Shown: positions 37,695-49,079, counted from the stretch's first letter. The stretch: DNA of 64,000 nucleotides from Pseudomonas fragi (GCF_002269505.1 NZ_NQKQ01000012.1:82039-146038); one strand, 5' to 3'. The notes: generated from the sequence alone by a model not told the origin. Translations and numbers: made by a program.

Positions 37695-37758
37695 TCCCGG
37701 ATAATCGGCCCTGGATTCCAAACATTGCGGAGTTGAATTCCATAATTTGCGGGGTCAA

Positions 37759-38529
37759 TTACTCAAGGACAGCTGGATCGCGGCGGATTTCTTCCCGTGC
37801 CATGGCTTCCCACAGGAACGGAAAGCCATTGGCATCGGTGCGCTCTCCAGTGGCGAGGGCAACATGGGCAGGGAGCGGCGCGCCGCCACCGAGTGCCTCG
37901 ACATGCCAGGCCAGACGGCTACGCCATTCCAGTGTGATCGCGCGCAAATGGGCCTGGCGAATGCCATTGGCCACCACTAGGACACCGTGGTTGGCGAGCA
38001 TGGCCCATTTCTGGGCCCCCAGTGCCGTCACTACGGCGCGGCCCAGGGCGGAGTCTTCGACTGTGCCGCGATACTCGTCATAGAGCACCGGGTCGCTATC
38101 GACCAGGGCGGAGGTCTGGTCGTAAACCGGCGGGATGCGCCCCGCGGCCGACCAGACGCCTGCCCAGCGCGGGTGGTTATGGATGACCACCTCAACATCA
38201 TGGCGCGCGGCATGTAAATCCATATGCAGGTTGATGGCCGGGGTGATGTTCCATTCGCCTTCAATGACCTTGCCTGTCTGGTCAAGGCGCAGGATGTCCG
38301 AGGCGGTTACTTCGCCCCAGGTGAGTTCCCAGGGGTTGGCCAGATAAGTGCCATCGTCCTGCCTGACGGTGATATGACCTGCGATATGGTCGTTATAACC
38401 CTCTCGGTACAGCACCCGGCACAGCAGTGCTACGCGCTGGCGCGCAGTCAGTTGGGGCAGCAGCGCATAACGGCCTGGCCTGGGAATGTAGCGGGCCAGC
38501 AAGTCGTGATTAAGCTCATCCTTCATCAT
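37759..38529 (-). CDS. class II aldolase/adducin-family protein
   Basis: A 256-residue class II aldolase-fold protein. The zinc histidines are in VVIHNHPRW and AMLANHGVLV, with GHITVRQDDGTYLANP near the N terminus. Family members are fuculose-phosphate-type aldolases or decarboxylases. ATG 38529 is chosen (AGGAG 9 nt upstream), with a second ATG one codon on. It follows the TauD-like dioxygenase by 51 nt on the same strand, so the two act in one pathway, probably under the divergent TetR regulator. Substrate unknown. Confidence 0.85.
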   Translation of the reverse strand: MMKDELNHDLLARYIPRPGRYALLPQLTARQRVALLCRVLYREGYNDHIAGHITVRQDDGTYLANPWELTWGEVTASDILRLDQTGKVIEGEWNITPAINLHMDLHAARHDVEVVIHNHPRWAGVWSAAGRIPPVYDQTSALVDSDPVLYDEYRGTVEDSALGRAVVTALGAQKWAMLANHGVLVVANGIRQAHLRAITLEWRSRLAWHVEALGGGAPLPAHVALATGERTDANGFPFLWEAMAREEIRRDPAVLE

Positions 38530-38580
38530 TCTGGTGTGCTCCTGTGCAGCGGTTGTTATCCGTGATTGATCCTTCAGCAC

Positions 38581-39420
38581 TCACGCCGGCAAGGGTTCGC
38601 GGGCGAATACCGAGGTGCGCTGCATGCGCCGTTGGTGCGGTTGATAGTCGAGGATGGCGTTGTGCATCACGCTGCGGTTGTCCCAAAGCAGCATGTCACC
38701 GACGCGCCAGCGATGGCGAAAACCGAATTGCACGTGTTGGCAGTGCGCATGCAGATAGCTCAGGATCGCGTCGCTTTCAGAGGCCGCCATACCTTCGATA
38801 TGGGTGGTGTAGGTCGGGCTCAGATACAGGGCCTTGCGGCCTGACAGCGGGTGCTGGATCACCAGCGGATGCAAATGCCTGCGGTTCATCTGCACGACCT
38901 CGACATAGCGCTCATGGCTGACGACGTTCTGGCGCAGGGCTGCCGTCATCGGCCCGTTCATGTCGTGCCAGGCGCTTAGGCCGTCGAGGTAGTGCTGCAT
39001 GCGTGCGGACAGTCTGTCGTAGGCCGTGGTCATGCTGATCCAGCACGTGTCGCCGCCACAGGGTGGCAGGATTTGGGCGTGAGTCATGGTGACAATCGGC
39101 GGCCCGGGCAGGAAGCTCTCGTCGTGGTGCCACATGTCCGCCCGGTCACCCAGCCTGGAATCGATCACGGTGATCTGTTCAAAACCTGCGCCGAGGTTGG
39201 GATAGAAGGTGTGAACCTCAGGCTCACCGAAGTAGCGGGCTATGGCCAGGTGTTGTTCAGGCTTGAGCCATGGTGCGTGCAGTACCAGGGCTTCATGTTT
39301 GACCAGCGCGGCCTCCAGTGCCGCCAGGGTTTGCGGCTGAAAAACAGTGGCAGGGTCCAGGTCAAGCACTTCGGCGCCCAGGTGTGGGCCAAGGGGCTGG
39401 AGGGTGAATGGTGAAGGCAT
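38581..39420 (-). CDS. TauD/TfdA-family Fe(II)/2-oxoglutarate dioxygenase
   Basis: A 279-residue 2-oxoglutarate-dependent dioxygenase. The iron facial triad is visible, with the H-x-D in MWHHDESF and the distal histidine in NRSVMHNAILD, and the 2-oxoglutarate arginine is in HQRRMQRTSV. TauD relatives hydroxylate sulfonates, aryloxyacids or alkyl sulfates. The ATG at 39420 has GGGAG 7 nt upstream. It forms an operon with the aldolase-like gene and is divergent from a TetR gene, with a strong 9-3-9 palindrome between them. Confidence 0.9.
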   Translation of the reverse strand: MPSPFTLQPLGPHLGAEVLDLDPATVFQPQTLAALEAALVKHEALVLHAPWLKPEQHLAIARYFGEPEVHTFYPNLGAGFEQITVIDSRLGDRADMWHHDESFLPGPPIVTMTHAQILPPCGGDTCWISMTTAYDRLSARMQHYLDGLSAWHDMNGPMTAALRQNVVSHERYVEVVQMNRRHLHPLVIQHPLSGRKALYLSPTYTTHIEGMAASESDAILSYLHAHCQHVQFGFRHRWRVGDMLLWDNRSVMHNAILDYQPHQRRMQRTSVFAREPLPA

Positions 39421-39474
39421 GGGCAATCTCCCGGCAGGCAGAAATATCCGATCTTATGGAGGGGTATCACTACA

Positions 39475-39495
39475 CGTTTGGACGTTGTCCGAACG
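39475..39495. promoter_or_regulatory. TetR-type operator candidate
   Basis: The arms CGTTTGGAC and GTCCGAACG (8 of 9 complementary) flank a 3-nt centre. The site lies 55-75 nt before the dioxygenase start and 138 nt before the TetR gene, a typical place for autoregulation plus control of the divergent operon. Confidence 0.55.
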
Positions 39496-39632
39496 ACCCA
39501 AAAGATCATACTGACGTCACCAGGGTTCAGATATTCGCATTCCGCGAGTGTCTGCTATTGCCTATAAATTATTGATATTTAAGGTAAAAATATGAAAGTC
39601 AGAGTTGTAGTAAATCCAGCGCTCGGATTTCC

Positions 39633-40295
39633 ATGAACAATCCCGCTGATAGCAGCACCAGAGGCCAGATGCCTTCGCTGCGCAAGCGACCGGTGCAATC
39701 ACGCTCACGGGCACTGGTCGATGCCGTTGAGCAGGCCTGCCTGCAGATTCTGGATGAAGCAGGGGAGGCGGCGCTGACGGTTGCCCGCATCGCGGAGCTA
39801 TCAGGGGTCGCAGTGGGCTCGATCTACCAGTATTTCCCCAGCAAGGACGCCATTGTGGCTCTGCTGTACGAGCGCGTACTTGACGAAGAGTCCGAGCAAC
39901 TTCTCAGGGTGCGGGAAAAGTTGGTTGGCGTGCCTCTGAAGTCGGCGCTGGAGCAAATTCTGGCCAATATCATTCGCGTCGAAACACGCTTGTTCAGGCT
40001 GAACAAGGTGTTTCATTTGCGTTACCACTCGGCCTTGCACCTGGGCATGTGGCGCGGGCCGTACACCACCACCGGGGAATTTATCGAAGCGACGTGGTTG
40101 CCGCTGTTGCAGATGTATGAGCAGGAGATCACCACGCAACATCCGGCATTGGCGGCTTACCTGCTCGGGCAGGGGTTGCGCAGTGTTATCCGCTCGGTAT
40201 TGGAAGACATGCCGGAGCAGCTTGAATCCAGGGCGCTGCTCGATAGCCTGGTGGCCATGGCCATGGGTTGCCTGCGGCCCTGCACACCGGGTTGA
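39633..40295 (+). CDS. TetR/AcrR-family regulator
   Basis: A 220-residue TetR protein. The N-terminal HTH is clear (LTVARIAELSGVAVGSIYQYFPSKDAIVALLYE), followed by a helical ligand-binding domain. A basic N-terminal arm (RKRPVQSRSRALV) precedes it. It is divergent from the TauD-aldolase operon with a near-perfect palindrome between, so it is the probable local repressor. It is convergent with the aldo/keto reductase gene. Confidence 0.9.
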   Translation: MNNPADSSTRGQMPSLRKRPVQSRSRALVDAVEQACLQILDEAGEAALTVARIAELSGVAVGSIYQYFPSKDAIVALLYERVLDEESEQLLRVREKLVGVPLKSALEQILANIIRVETRLFRLNKVFHLRYHSALHLGMWRGPYTTTGEFIEATWLPLLQMYEQEITTQHPALAAYLLGQGLRSVIRSVLEDMPEQLESRALLDSLVAMAMGCLRPCTPG

Positions 40296-40311
40296 CTCAG
40301 TGTGTGCAGGG
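40278..40311. terminator. inverted repeat at the end of the TetR gene
   Basis: A 10-bp perfect repeat (CCCTGCACAC / GTGTGCAGGG) with a 14-nt loop spans the TetR stop and lies before the convergent aldo/keto reductase stop. Probably a shared transcription end; no U-run. Confidence 0.5.
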
Positions 40312-40328
40312 CCGGTTGACACCCAAGG

Positions 40329-42321
<1,993 letters not shown>

Positions 42322-42412
42322 TCGGGATGGCGACCGGATTTCCCGCCGAAACCTGATGCCATGTTCTCTACGAATGTTGAATGCTGACGCTACAAGCAAT
42401 GGTCAAGCGCCT

Positions 42413-42437
42413 GATATCAACTTCATTCATATCAGAT
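42413..42437. promoter_or_regulatory. 25-nt sequence shared with the lysR start at 44361
   Basis: This stretch, 80-104 nt upstream of the nitrilase ATG, matches 44361-44385 at 22 of 25 positions. The match holds two TGATAT copies with the same spacing (read on the minus strand). GATTTATAGT also recurs nearby in both places. It is either a duplicated LysR operator or the remnant of a divergent lysR 5' end: read on the minus strand it begins MNEVDI, against MNKIDI in the intact gene. Confidence 0.6.
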
Positions 42438-42516
42438 TTATAGTTTTGCGAATTGCTCACTGTCGCAGTCGGGATGACCATGGGTGAACCCTCCATCAGC
42501 CCCAAGGCAAAGCCCT

Positions 42517-43440
42517 ATGACAATCTCGACGGTAGCTGCACTGCAACTGGGTTCACACCCTGACGGCAAACACCAGACCCTGGAAGCGATCCTGGCTTAT
42601 GAGTCAGAGATAAAGCATTCAGGTGCTCAACTGGTGGTCATGCCCGAAGCCCTGTTAGGCGGTTACCCCAAAGGTGAAATATTTGGCACTTACCTGGGGT
42701 ATCGGTTGCCTGAAGGCCGGGAGACCTTTGCCCGCTATTTTGCCAATGCCATTGATGTTCCTGGCGCCGAGACTGCACAGCTCGCAGGCCTGGCCGAACG
42801 CACCGGCGCCCATCTGGTAGTCGGTGTTATCGAGCGCAGCGGTAGTTCACTGTTTTGCAGCGCGTTGTTTTTCTCGCCCGAAGAAGGCCTGGTGGGCAAC
42901 CACCGCAAATTGATGCCCACCGGCAGTGAGCGGTTGATCTGGGGCCAGGGCGACGGTTCGACAATGCCAGTGCTCGACACCCCGGCGGGCAAAATCGGCG
43001 CGGCAATTTGCTGGGAAAACTACATGCCATTGCTACGTACCGCGATGTACGCCAAGGGCATCGAAGTGTGGTGCGCCCCAACGGTGGATGAGCGTGAAAA
43101 CTGGCCGATTTCCATGCGCCATATCGCTCAGGAAGGGCGCTGTTTTGTGGTCAGTGCCTGCCAGATCCAGCCGTCGCCGCGTGAGCTTGGCATCAGCCTG
43201 GAGCACTGGGATGACGACCGCTTGCTGATCTCGGGTAACAGCGTGATTGTCGGCCCGATGGGCGAGATTCTCGCCGGCCCGCTGAAAAATGTCTCCGGCC
43301 TGTTGGTGGCACAAATCGACTCGGCCGAGCTGCTCAAGGCGCGTTATGACTTTGATGTGGTCGGCCATTACTCCCGGCCCGATGTATTTACCCTGCATGT
43401 CGACGAACGTGCAAAAACCTCGGTCAAATTCCAGCATTGA
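42517..43440 (+). CDS. nitrilase
   Basis: A 307-residue carbon-nitrogen hydrolase of the true nitrilase branch. The catalytic triad is visible: Glu in [12 protein letters not shown], Lys in HRKLMPT and Cys in [13 protein letters not shown]. It hydrolyses nitriles to carboxylate and ammonia. The AAGG 9 nt before ATG 42517 decides the start. The upstream region shares a 25-nt motif with the lysR gene at 43467, with which it is convergent, so that regulator probably controls it. The motif [10 protein letters not shown] after the triad cysteine fits arylacetonitrilases and aliphatic nitrilases; substrate not decided. Confidence 0.92.
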   Translation: MTISTVAALQLGSHPDGKHQTLEAILAYESEIKHSGAQLVVMPEALLGGYPKGEIFGTYLGYRLPEGRETFARYFANAIDVPGAETAQLAGLAERTGAHLVVGVIERSGSSLFCSALFFSPEEGLVGNHRKLMPTGSERLIWGQGDGSTMPVLDTPAGKIGAAICWENYMPLLRTAMYAKGIEVWCAPTVDERENWPISMRHIAQEGRCFVVSACQIQPSPRELGISLEHWDDDRLLISGNSVIVGPMGEILAGPLKNVSGLLVAQIDSAELLKARYDFDVVGHYSRPDVFTLHVDERAKTSVKFQH

Positions 43441-43466
43441 CCTACGTCGCAACCGGGTACGCGGCC

Positions 43467-44378
43467 TCAGGACAGGCAGAACGAAGCCTCAACCAGTTCG
43501 ATGATCAGCGCCTTGACCGTTTGCAGCGTGTTGTCGTGTTTGCTGCCCACCCGCATGCCGATTTCCAGGTCGTAGGAGGGCAGGGTGACAGGGCAGGGGA
43601 AGGTTTGCAGCGAACTGATTCGTTCCATGGCGCGTGCCGCGTGGGTCGGCACCGTGGTAATCAGGTCAGAGCCCGTCAGCAGGAACGGAACGGCCGCAAA
43701 ATGTGAGGTCGAGACGCGAATGCTGCGCTTGTACCCGGCCGCATTCAAACCCTCGTCGACAATGCCGACAAAGCCACCCGAGGACACCAGCAGGTGCGGT
43801 CGTTGCGCGTAGTCTTGTGCTGTCGTGGGGAAGAGGGTGTGGGCATCGGCAATGCACAGGTAATTGCCCCGCCCCAGTCGATGCCGAGAAATCAGCGGTG
43901 ACGACAGTCCGCCTGCAGATACCGCGATATCTATCTGATGGCGCATCAGCATGTCCTGCACCAGGCCACTGTGGGTCTGGCGAAAGATGATGCGCAAGCC
44001 GCTCAGGTGCTCATCGATCAGCGAGATAAGGTTTTTCCCCAAAGCGATTTCACTGTCATCGGACAGCCCGATGGTGATCGTCCTGCCTTTGATGTCCTTG
44101 CCGCCTACCGAAAGTGCCAACGCCTGGCGACAACGATTGAGTGCTTCGCTGATCAGTGGGGCCAGCTCATTGGCACGCATGGTCGGGCGCAAACCACGGC
44201 CGGTGCGTTCGAACAGGGGATCGGCATAGATCTCACGCAGGCGGGCAAGCGCCGCACTGACCGCCGGCTGGGTAACCCCAAGGCGAATGGCGGCACGGCT
44301 GGCGCCGCCTTCTTCAATCAAGGCGACAAACACGCGCAGCAAGTTCAGATCCACTGATTCGATATCAATTTTGTTCAT
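43467..44378 (-). CDS. LysR-family transcriptional regulator
   Basis: A 303-residue LysR protein of the NodD/LinR-like branch: VDLNLLRVFVALIEEGGASRAAIRLGVTQPAVSAALARLR, then PLFERTGRGLRPT. The effector domain follows. Its start codon lies inside the 25-nt motif repeated upstream of the nitrilase, pointing to autoregulation and control of the nitrilase. It is convergent with the nitrilase rather than divergent, which is unusual for a LysR-target pair. Confidence 0.9.
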   Translation of the reverse strand: MNKIDIESVDLNLLRVFVALIEEGGASRAAIRLGVTQPAVSAALARLREIYADPLFERTGRGLRPTMRANELAPLISEALNRCRQALALSVGGKDIKGRTITIGLSDDSEIALGKNLISLIDEHLSGLRIIFRQTHSGLVQDMLMRHQIDIAVSAGGLSSPLISRHRLGRGNYLCIADAHTLFPTTAQDYAQRPHLLVSSGGFVGIVDEGLNAAGYKRSIRVSTSHFAAVPFLLTGSDLITTVPTHAARAMERISSLQTFPCPVTLPSYDLEIGMRVGSKHDNTLQTVKALIIELVEASFCLS

Positions 44379-44385
44379 ATCAGAT
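44361..44385. promoter_or_regulatory. shared motif overlapping the lysR start
   Basis: The partner of the site at 42413-42437 (22 of 25 identical). It covers the first codons and ribosome-site area of the LysR gene, a place where binding would repress translation or transcription of the regulator itself. Confidence 0.55.
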
Positions 44386-44505
44386 ATCTTGATAGTTGAT
44401 TGATTTATAGTATACCCATCCGCAGAATCCCCCCGACAAATACTTCATGAGCGTTGTGCACACAGGTGCATGGGCGATTGAGTCGGGTTGCGGATTTGGG
44501 AGCGT

Positions 44506-45717
44506 ATGAAAGTTTTAGCCGTTGTTAAGTGGTCAGTGTGGGTGCCGGTTGTACCGTTGTTGATGTTCAGTGCGTTGGCTGTCAGGGCCGATGAACCGGT
44601 TGCGGTGCCGGGCATCGCTGCCGAGTCCTGGTTGTTGATGGATTATGAAAGTGGCGCGGTGCTGGCCCAGGCCAATGCCGATGCCCGTCTGGCGCCTGCA
44701 AGCCTGGTCAAGATCATGACCAGTTATGTAACCGGTTATGCGCTGAATACTGGCGCCCTGAGCACCAGTGATCGCGTGACCATCGACCACGATGCCTGGG
44801 CTGCGGGCAACCCGCACTTGCAAGGCTCCGCGCTGATGTTCCTCAAACCCGGCGACCGGGTGACGGTCGATGACCTCAACAAGGGGGTTGTCGTGCAATC
44901 CGGCAATGACGCCTGCATTGCCCTGGCCAATTACATCGCCGGCAGTGAGAACACCTTCGTCGATGTGATGAACGAACATGCCCGCGCGCTGGGTCTGAGC
45001 AATACCCGCTTCAAGACGGTGCATGGCCTGGCTGCCGAGGGTCAGTACAGCAGTGCACGCGACATGGCCTTGTTGAGCCGGGCGCTGATCAGCGAGATGC
45101 CCGACGAGTACGCTTTGTACAAAATCAGGGAATTCACCTTCAACAACGTCCGTCAGTACAACCGCAACCGGTTGTTGTGGAGCACCAGCCTGAATGTCGA
45201 TGGCCTGAAAACCGGCAACTCCCGCGAAGGTGGATACAGCATGGTCACGTCTGCGATGCTCGACGGTCGTCGGTTGATTGCCGTGGTAATGGGGGCGAAA
45301 TCGGATCGGCTGAGGTTTCAGGCAACTGAAAAACTGCTCAAGTGGGGTTTTCGCTCGTTCGAAACGGTTTCACTGGTCAAGGCGGACGAGCCCTTCATGA
45401 ATACGCGGGTCTGGTTCGGTGAAACCCGCAGCGTGCGGCTCAATGCCGGCCCGCAATCGGCGATCAGCGTGCCCTACGGGCAATCGGGCGATGTAAGGCT
45501 CAGCGCCGTTCTTGACAGCCCTGAGCTGAAGGCGCCGTTGCAGGCGGGGCAGGTCGTGGGTGTGATCAATTATCAGCTCGGCTCAAGGCAGATAGCCGTA
45601 AAACCGTTGGTGGTCATGGAGTCGATTGCGACCGGCGGATTCCTTAGCCGGGCATGGGACTACCTGCTGTTGAAGCTGTACCAGTTGACCGGGGTTTGCT
45701 TGCGTTGCACCGCCTAG
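44506..45717 (+). CDS. D-alanyl-D-alanine carboxypeptidase (PBP5/6 family)
   Basis: A 403-residue penicillin-binding protein of the DacA/DacC type that trims the terminal D-Ala of peptidoglycan stem peptides. The signal peptide ends SALAVRA. The SxxK active serine is in APASLVKIM, SxN in QSGNDACIAL and KTG in LKTGNSREGG. The C-terminal part matches the PBP5 beta-domain and ends in a hydrophobic or amphipathic segment (AWDYLLLKLYQLTG) likely to anchor it to the inner membrane. ATG 44506 is used; a TTG lies six codons upstream. An OmpA-like lipoprotein follows after 58 nt. Confidence 0.92.
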   Translation: MKVLAVVKWSVWVPVVPLLMFSALAVRADEPVAVPGIAAESWLLMDYESGAVLAQANADARLAPASLVKIMTSYVTGYALNTGALSTSDRVTIDHDAWAAGNPHLQGSALMFLKPGDRVTVDDLNKGVVVQSGNDACIALANYIAGSENTFVDVMNEHARALGLSNTRFKTVHGLAAEGQYSSARDMALLSRALISEMPDEYALYKIREFTFNNVRQYNRNRLLWSTSLNVDGLKTGNSREGGYSMVTSAMLDGRRLIAVVMGAKSDRLRFQATEKLLKWGFRSFETVSLVKADEPFMNTRVWFGETRSVRLNAGPQSAISVPYGQSGDVRLSAVLDSPELKAPLQAGQVVGVINYQLGSRQIAVKPLVVMESIATGGFLSRAWDYLLLKLYQLTGVCLRCTA

Positions 45718-45775
45718 TGCAGCGCCATTGCAGGCAAACCCGTACAACCCGAACCGATTAAATTGCGAGTGAACC

Positions 45776-46270
45776 ATGAACATTTACCTGCGCTGTATGC
45801 TGCCTCTGTTACTGCTGCTGAGCGCGAGTGCATGCACCACCACCGTGCCTGACAGCGCGTTTGTCTCGAGTGCCGAGGCTGACGCGTTCAACGAGCGCAA
45901 GCTGCAAGCGTTATCGGATGAGAGCGAGATGGCCAATGGCCTGGTGGTATATTTCGAGACAGACAGCTCGGCCATTGATCCACGCTATCTGTCCCGTCTT
46001 GCCTATGTGGCGAACTACCTGGTGAGCGAACCGCAGGCCGAGGTCTATATCGAAGCCCACACCGATGCCGCCGGCTCGCCAGAACAGAACGCAATCCTGG
46101 CCCAGACGCGAGCCGACATGATCGCCTACTACATCGTGAAATACGGAGCATTGACTGATCAGGTCAATACCCGGGCGTGGGGCGAGCAATATCCCGCCTG
46201 CGAAGGCAGCGAAGAAAATGAGCTCAAGTACAACCGGCGGGCAGTGGTGGAATGGATAAGCCATGGCTAA
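45776..46270 (+). CDS. OmpA-family peptidoglycan-binding lipoprotein
   Basis: A 164-residue lipoprotein. The leader LLLLLSASAC contains a lipobox with the cysteine near residue 20. From residue 55 on it has an OmpA-C-like domain: VVYFETDSSAIDPRYL, VYIEAHTDAAGSPEQN and an AQTRADMIAYYIV helix, with the aspartate and arginine that bind diaminopimelate. It would tether the outer membrane to peptidoglycan. It follows the carboxypeptidase gene in the same direction, so the two may be co-expressed in cell-envelope upkeep. Confidence 0.88.
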   Translation: MNIYLRCMLPLLLLLSASACTTTVPDSAFVSSAEADAFNERKLQALSDESEMANGLVVYFETDSSAIDPRYLSRLAYVANYLVSEPQAEVYIEAHTDAAGSPEQNAILAQTRADMIAYYIVKYGALTDQVNTRAWGEQYPACEGSEENELKYNRRAVVEWISHG

Positions 46271-46338
46271 GCTGCTGGCATCGAACGTCATCGCCGGCTG
46301 TTAGTGGCTGTTCTTGAACGTGATCTGAAGGCAGGGAT

Positions 46339-47934
46339 ATGCAAAAGAATCTTCCATGTTCAGCGAGACGTCCTTTTTTCCGGTATGCGGCCGCAGCGGT
46401 CAGCGTGCTGGCCCTGTCGGTGACCACCGCTGTCCGTGCCGAAGACACCTGCAGCGCCCTGGCCGCCAGTGCCTTGCCCGATGCGACCATCACCGTGGCC
46501 GAGGCCATTGCCCCCGGGCAGTACCAAATGCCGGAAAACCCGCTGACCCGGCTGGCGAGTTTCTCCGGCATGAACCCGGCAGGGCGCCCCGCAGTCGGGC
46601 CCAACCCGGCCTTTTGCAGGGTTGCTGCCACACTCAGGCCCAGCAGCGATTCAGATATCAAGATCGAAGTCTGGTTGCCGCTCAATGGCTGGAACGGCAA
46701 GTTACTGGGTGTCGGCAGTTTTGGCTGGGGCGGAGCGATGATGTACCCGGCCATGCTCTCCGGGCTTGAGCAGGGCTACGCCACGGCGGCGACCGATACC
46801 GGACACGACAGCAGCACTGAAGAAGGCAAGGGCGGGCAGTTCGCCCTGGGCCACCCTGAAAAGCTGATCGATTATGCCTGGCGCGCCGATCACTTGATGA
46901 CGGTACATGCCAAGGAGCTGATCAAGGCCTATTACGGCAAACCGGCCAGTCGGGCGTACTGGATAGGCTGTTCGCTGGGCGGCCTTGAAGGTCTGATCGA
47001 AGCCAGACGCTTTCCCGACGACTACGATGGCATCGTCGCCGGTGCGCCGCCCAATCCGCTGGTCAAGTTCAATGCCGCCCAACTCTGGCCCGGCTGGTTG
47101 CTCGGCCGCCACCAGGACTTGAACATGACCAGAGCCAAGCTCGAGATGGTCAGCAAAGCTGCGCTCAAGGCCTGTGCCTCACCGATTGGCCTCAAACAGG
47201 GCTTTATTGACGATCCGCAGCAGTGCACGTTTGAGCCGGAGCAATTGCTATGCAAGGGCGCCGAAACAGCCGACTGCCTGACCGCAGGCCAGGTTGACTT
47301 GATGAAGCAGCTCTATCGCGGCCCGATCAACCCGCGCACCCAAGAAGTTATTTTCCCTGGCGTGGCCAAGGGCAATGAACGCCTGCTCGGTGATTTCGTC
47401 GATGGCAAATCGTTCCCGGTGGCACTGGACCTGTTCAAGTACGCGGCTTTCCAGGACCCGGACTGGGACTGGACGACCATGGACTGGGACAAGACCGTGA
47501 ATGAGGCTGTGAACAGGCTCGGGCCCTTGTTGCACGTTGACTCCAACCTCGCGGCATTTTTCGACCGAGGGGCAAAGCTGCTGCTCTATGTGGGCTGGAA
47601 CGATTTTCATAACGGTCAGGAGCTGATCGACTATTACCAGTCACTGCTGCGAGATTCGGGTAAGGCGGCCCAGGCGTCAGCCCGGTTGTTTCTGATCCCG
47701 GGCATGGGCCATTGTTATGGTGGCGCGGGCTGTGACACCTTTGACAAGTTGGCCATTATCGACAATTGGGTAGAGCATGGCGTGGCGCCGCAGCGCATCG
47801 TCGCTTCGAAAATTGAAGACGGCAAGGTTATGCGTACCCGCCCGCTCTGTGCTTGGCCGCAGGTCGCCCGTTATGCGGGCGAGGGCGATATCGACAATGC
47901 CGACAGTTATGCCTGTGTCGATGTGACGCAATAG
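46339..47934 (+). CDS. tannase/feruloyl esterase-family hydrolase
   Basis: A 531-residue exported esterase with a signal peptide ending SVTTAVRA. The nucleophile serine is in YWIGCSLGGLEG with the neighbouring cysteine typical of the family, and the histidine is in IPGMGHCYGGAGCDTF. Full family length and paired cysteines support tannase/feruloyl esterase activity on ester bonds of plant phenolics. It stands alone on the plus strand and ends at a strong 12-bp hairpin shared with dusA. Confidence 0.88.
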   Translation: MQKNLPCSARRPFFRYAAAAVSVLALSVTTAVRAEDTCSALAASALPDATITVAEAIAPGQYQMPENPLTRLASFSGMNPAGRPAVGPNPAFCRVAATLRPSSDSDIKIEVWLPLNGWNGKLLGVGSFGWGGAMMYPAMLSGLEQGYATAATDTGHDSSTEEGKGGQFALGHPEKLIDYAWRADHLMTVHAKELIKAYYGKPASRAYWIGCSLGGLEGLIEARRFPDDYDGIVAGAPPNPLVKFNAAQLWPGWLLGRHQDLNMTRAKLEMVSKAALKACASPIGLKQGFIDDPQQCTFEPEQLLCKGAETADCLTAGQVDLMKQLYRGPINPRTQEVIFPGVAKGNERLLGDFVDGKSFPVALDLFKYAAFQDPDWDWTTMDWDKTVNEAVNRLGPLLHVDSNLAAFFDRGAKLLLYVGWNDFHNGQELIDYYQSLLRDSGKAAQASARLFLIPGMGHCYGGAGCDTFDKLAIIDNWVEHGVAPQRIVASKIEDGKVMRTRPLCAWPQVARYAGEGDIDNADSYACVDVTQ

Positions 47935-47947
47935 CGGCGAACAAAGC

Positions 47948-47983
47948 AAAGGGCCTGCATGAGATGTCCCCTGCAGGCCCTTT
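47948..47983. terminator. bidirectional terminator between tannase gene and dusA
   Basis: A perfect 12-bp stem (AAAGGGCCTGCA / TGCAGGCCCTTT) with a 12-nt loop, carrying A/T runs at both ends of the stem and placed between two convergent genes. Confidence 0.75.
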
Positions 47984-48015
47984 GGGTGCCTGGCGCCGGC
48001 GCTATTGCTCTCGCT

Positions 48016-49026
48016 TCAGCGGCCTTCCAGCAATTCCCCGGCCTGGTCCAGCAATGCCAACGGGTCCTTGGCCTTGTGGATATCCACCGACAGCAGTTGA
48101 CGGAAGCGCCGGGCGCCGGGGAACCCCTGGCCCAGCCCCAAAATATGTCGCGTGATGTGGTGCATTGAACCACCAGCAGCTATGTGCGCTGCGATATAAG
48201 GCCGCAACAGCGCCAGCGCTTGTGCCCGCGAAATGACCGGGGCAGAACTGCCAAACAGACGTTGATCGACCTCGGCCAGAATGTACGGATTATGATAAGC
48301 CTCGCGGCCGAGCATCACGCCATCAAACACCTGTAAGTGTTCCTGGCATTGATCAAGGGTCTTGATGCCGCCGTTGAGAATAATTTCCAGCTCGGGGAAA
48401 TCGGTTTTCAACTGCGCGGCAATGTCATAGCGCAGAGGAGGGATATCGCGGTTTTCTTTTGGCGACAGCCCTTCGAGAATGGCAATACGCGCATGCACGG
48501 TGAAACTGGTGCAGCCGGCATCACGAACCGTACCGACGAAATCGCACAGCTGTTCATAGCTATCGCGGCCGTTGATGCCGATACGATGCTTGACCGTGAC
48601 AGGGATAGAGACCGCATCGCGCATGGCCTTGACACAATCGGCCACCAGCGCCGGATGTGCCATGAGACAGGCACCGATCATATTGTTCTGCACCCGATCG
48701 CTGGGGCAGCCGACATTCAGGTTCACCTCGTCATACCCTGCATCCTGAGCCATGCGTGCGCAAACGGCCAAGTCAGCCGGAACACTCCCGCCCAGCTGCA
48801 AGGCCAGAGGATGTTCAGACTCGTCATGACGCAAGAAACGCTCGGCATCACCATTGATCAGCGCGCCAGTGGTGACCATTTCGGTGTACAGCAAGGCGTT
48901 TTTGGATAGCAGACGCAGAAAAAAACGACAGTGGCGATCTGTCCAGTCCATCATCGGTGCAACAGAAAACCTCCGCGACAGCGCAGGCCCTGTGTTTAAA
49001 GGCTTTGAAGCAATATTCTGTACCAT
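48016..49026 (-). CDS. dusA: tRNA-dihydrouridine(20/20a) synthase DusA
   Basis: A 336-residue FMN-dependent dihydrouridine synthase that reduces uridines 20/20a in the tRNA D loop. It begins LSRRFSVAPMMDWTDRHCR and contains NVGCPSDRVQNNMIGACLM with the catalytic cysteine, VKHRIGING and LGREAYHNPYILAEVD. It is full length. The 5' end abuts the integrative element starting at about 49.07 kb; dusA 5' ends are a known target of a dedicated integrase group. The integrated DNA replaces the native upstream region, so dusA may now use a promoter inside the element. Confidence 0.95.
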   Translation of the reverse strand: MVQNIASKPLNTGPALSRRFSVAPMMDWTDRHCRFFLRLLSKNALLYTEMVTTGALINGDAERFLRHDESEHPLALQLGGSVPADLAVCARMAQDAGYDEVNLNVGCPSDRVQNNMIGACLMAHPALVADCVKAMRDAVSIPVTVKHRIGINGRDSYEQLCDFVGTVRDAGCTSFTVHARIAILEGLSPKENRDIPPLRYDIAAQLKTDFPELEIILNGGIKTLDQCQEHLQVFDGVMLGREAYHNPYILAEVDQRLFGSSAPVISRAQALALLRPYIAAHIAAGGSMHHITRHILGLGQGFPGARRFRQLLSVDIHKAKDPLALLDQAGELLEGR

Positions 49027-49079
49027 TTTGCTCTACGTTTTTGCTGCGATTTTAGGGGGTAAAAGGGCGTTTTTTGAGG

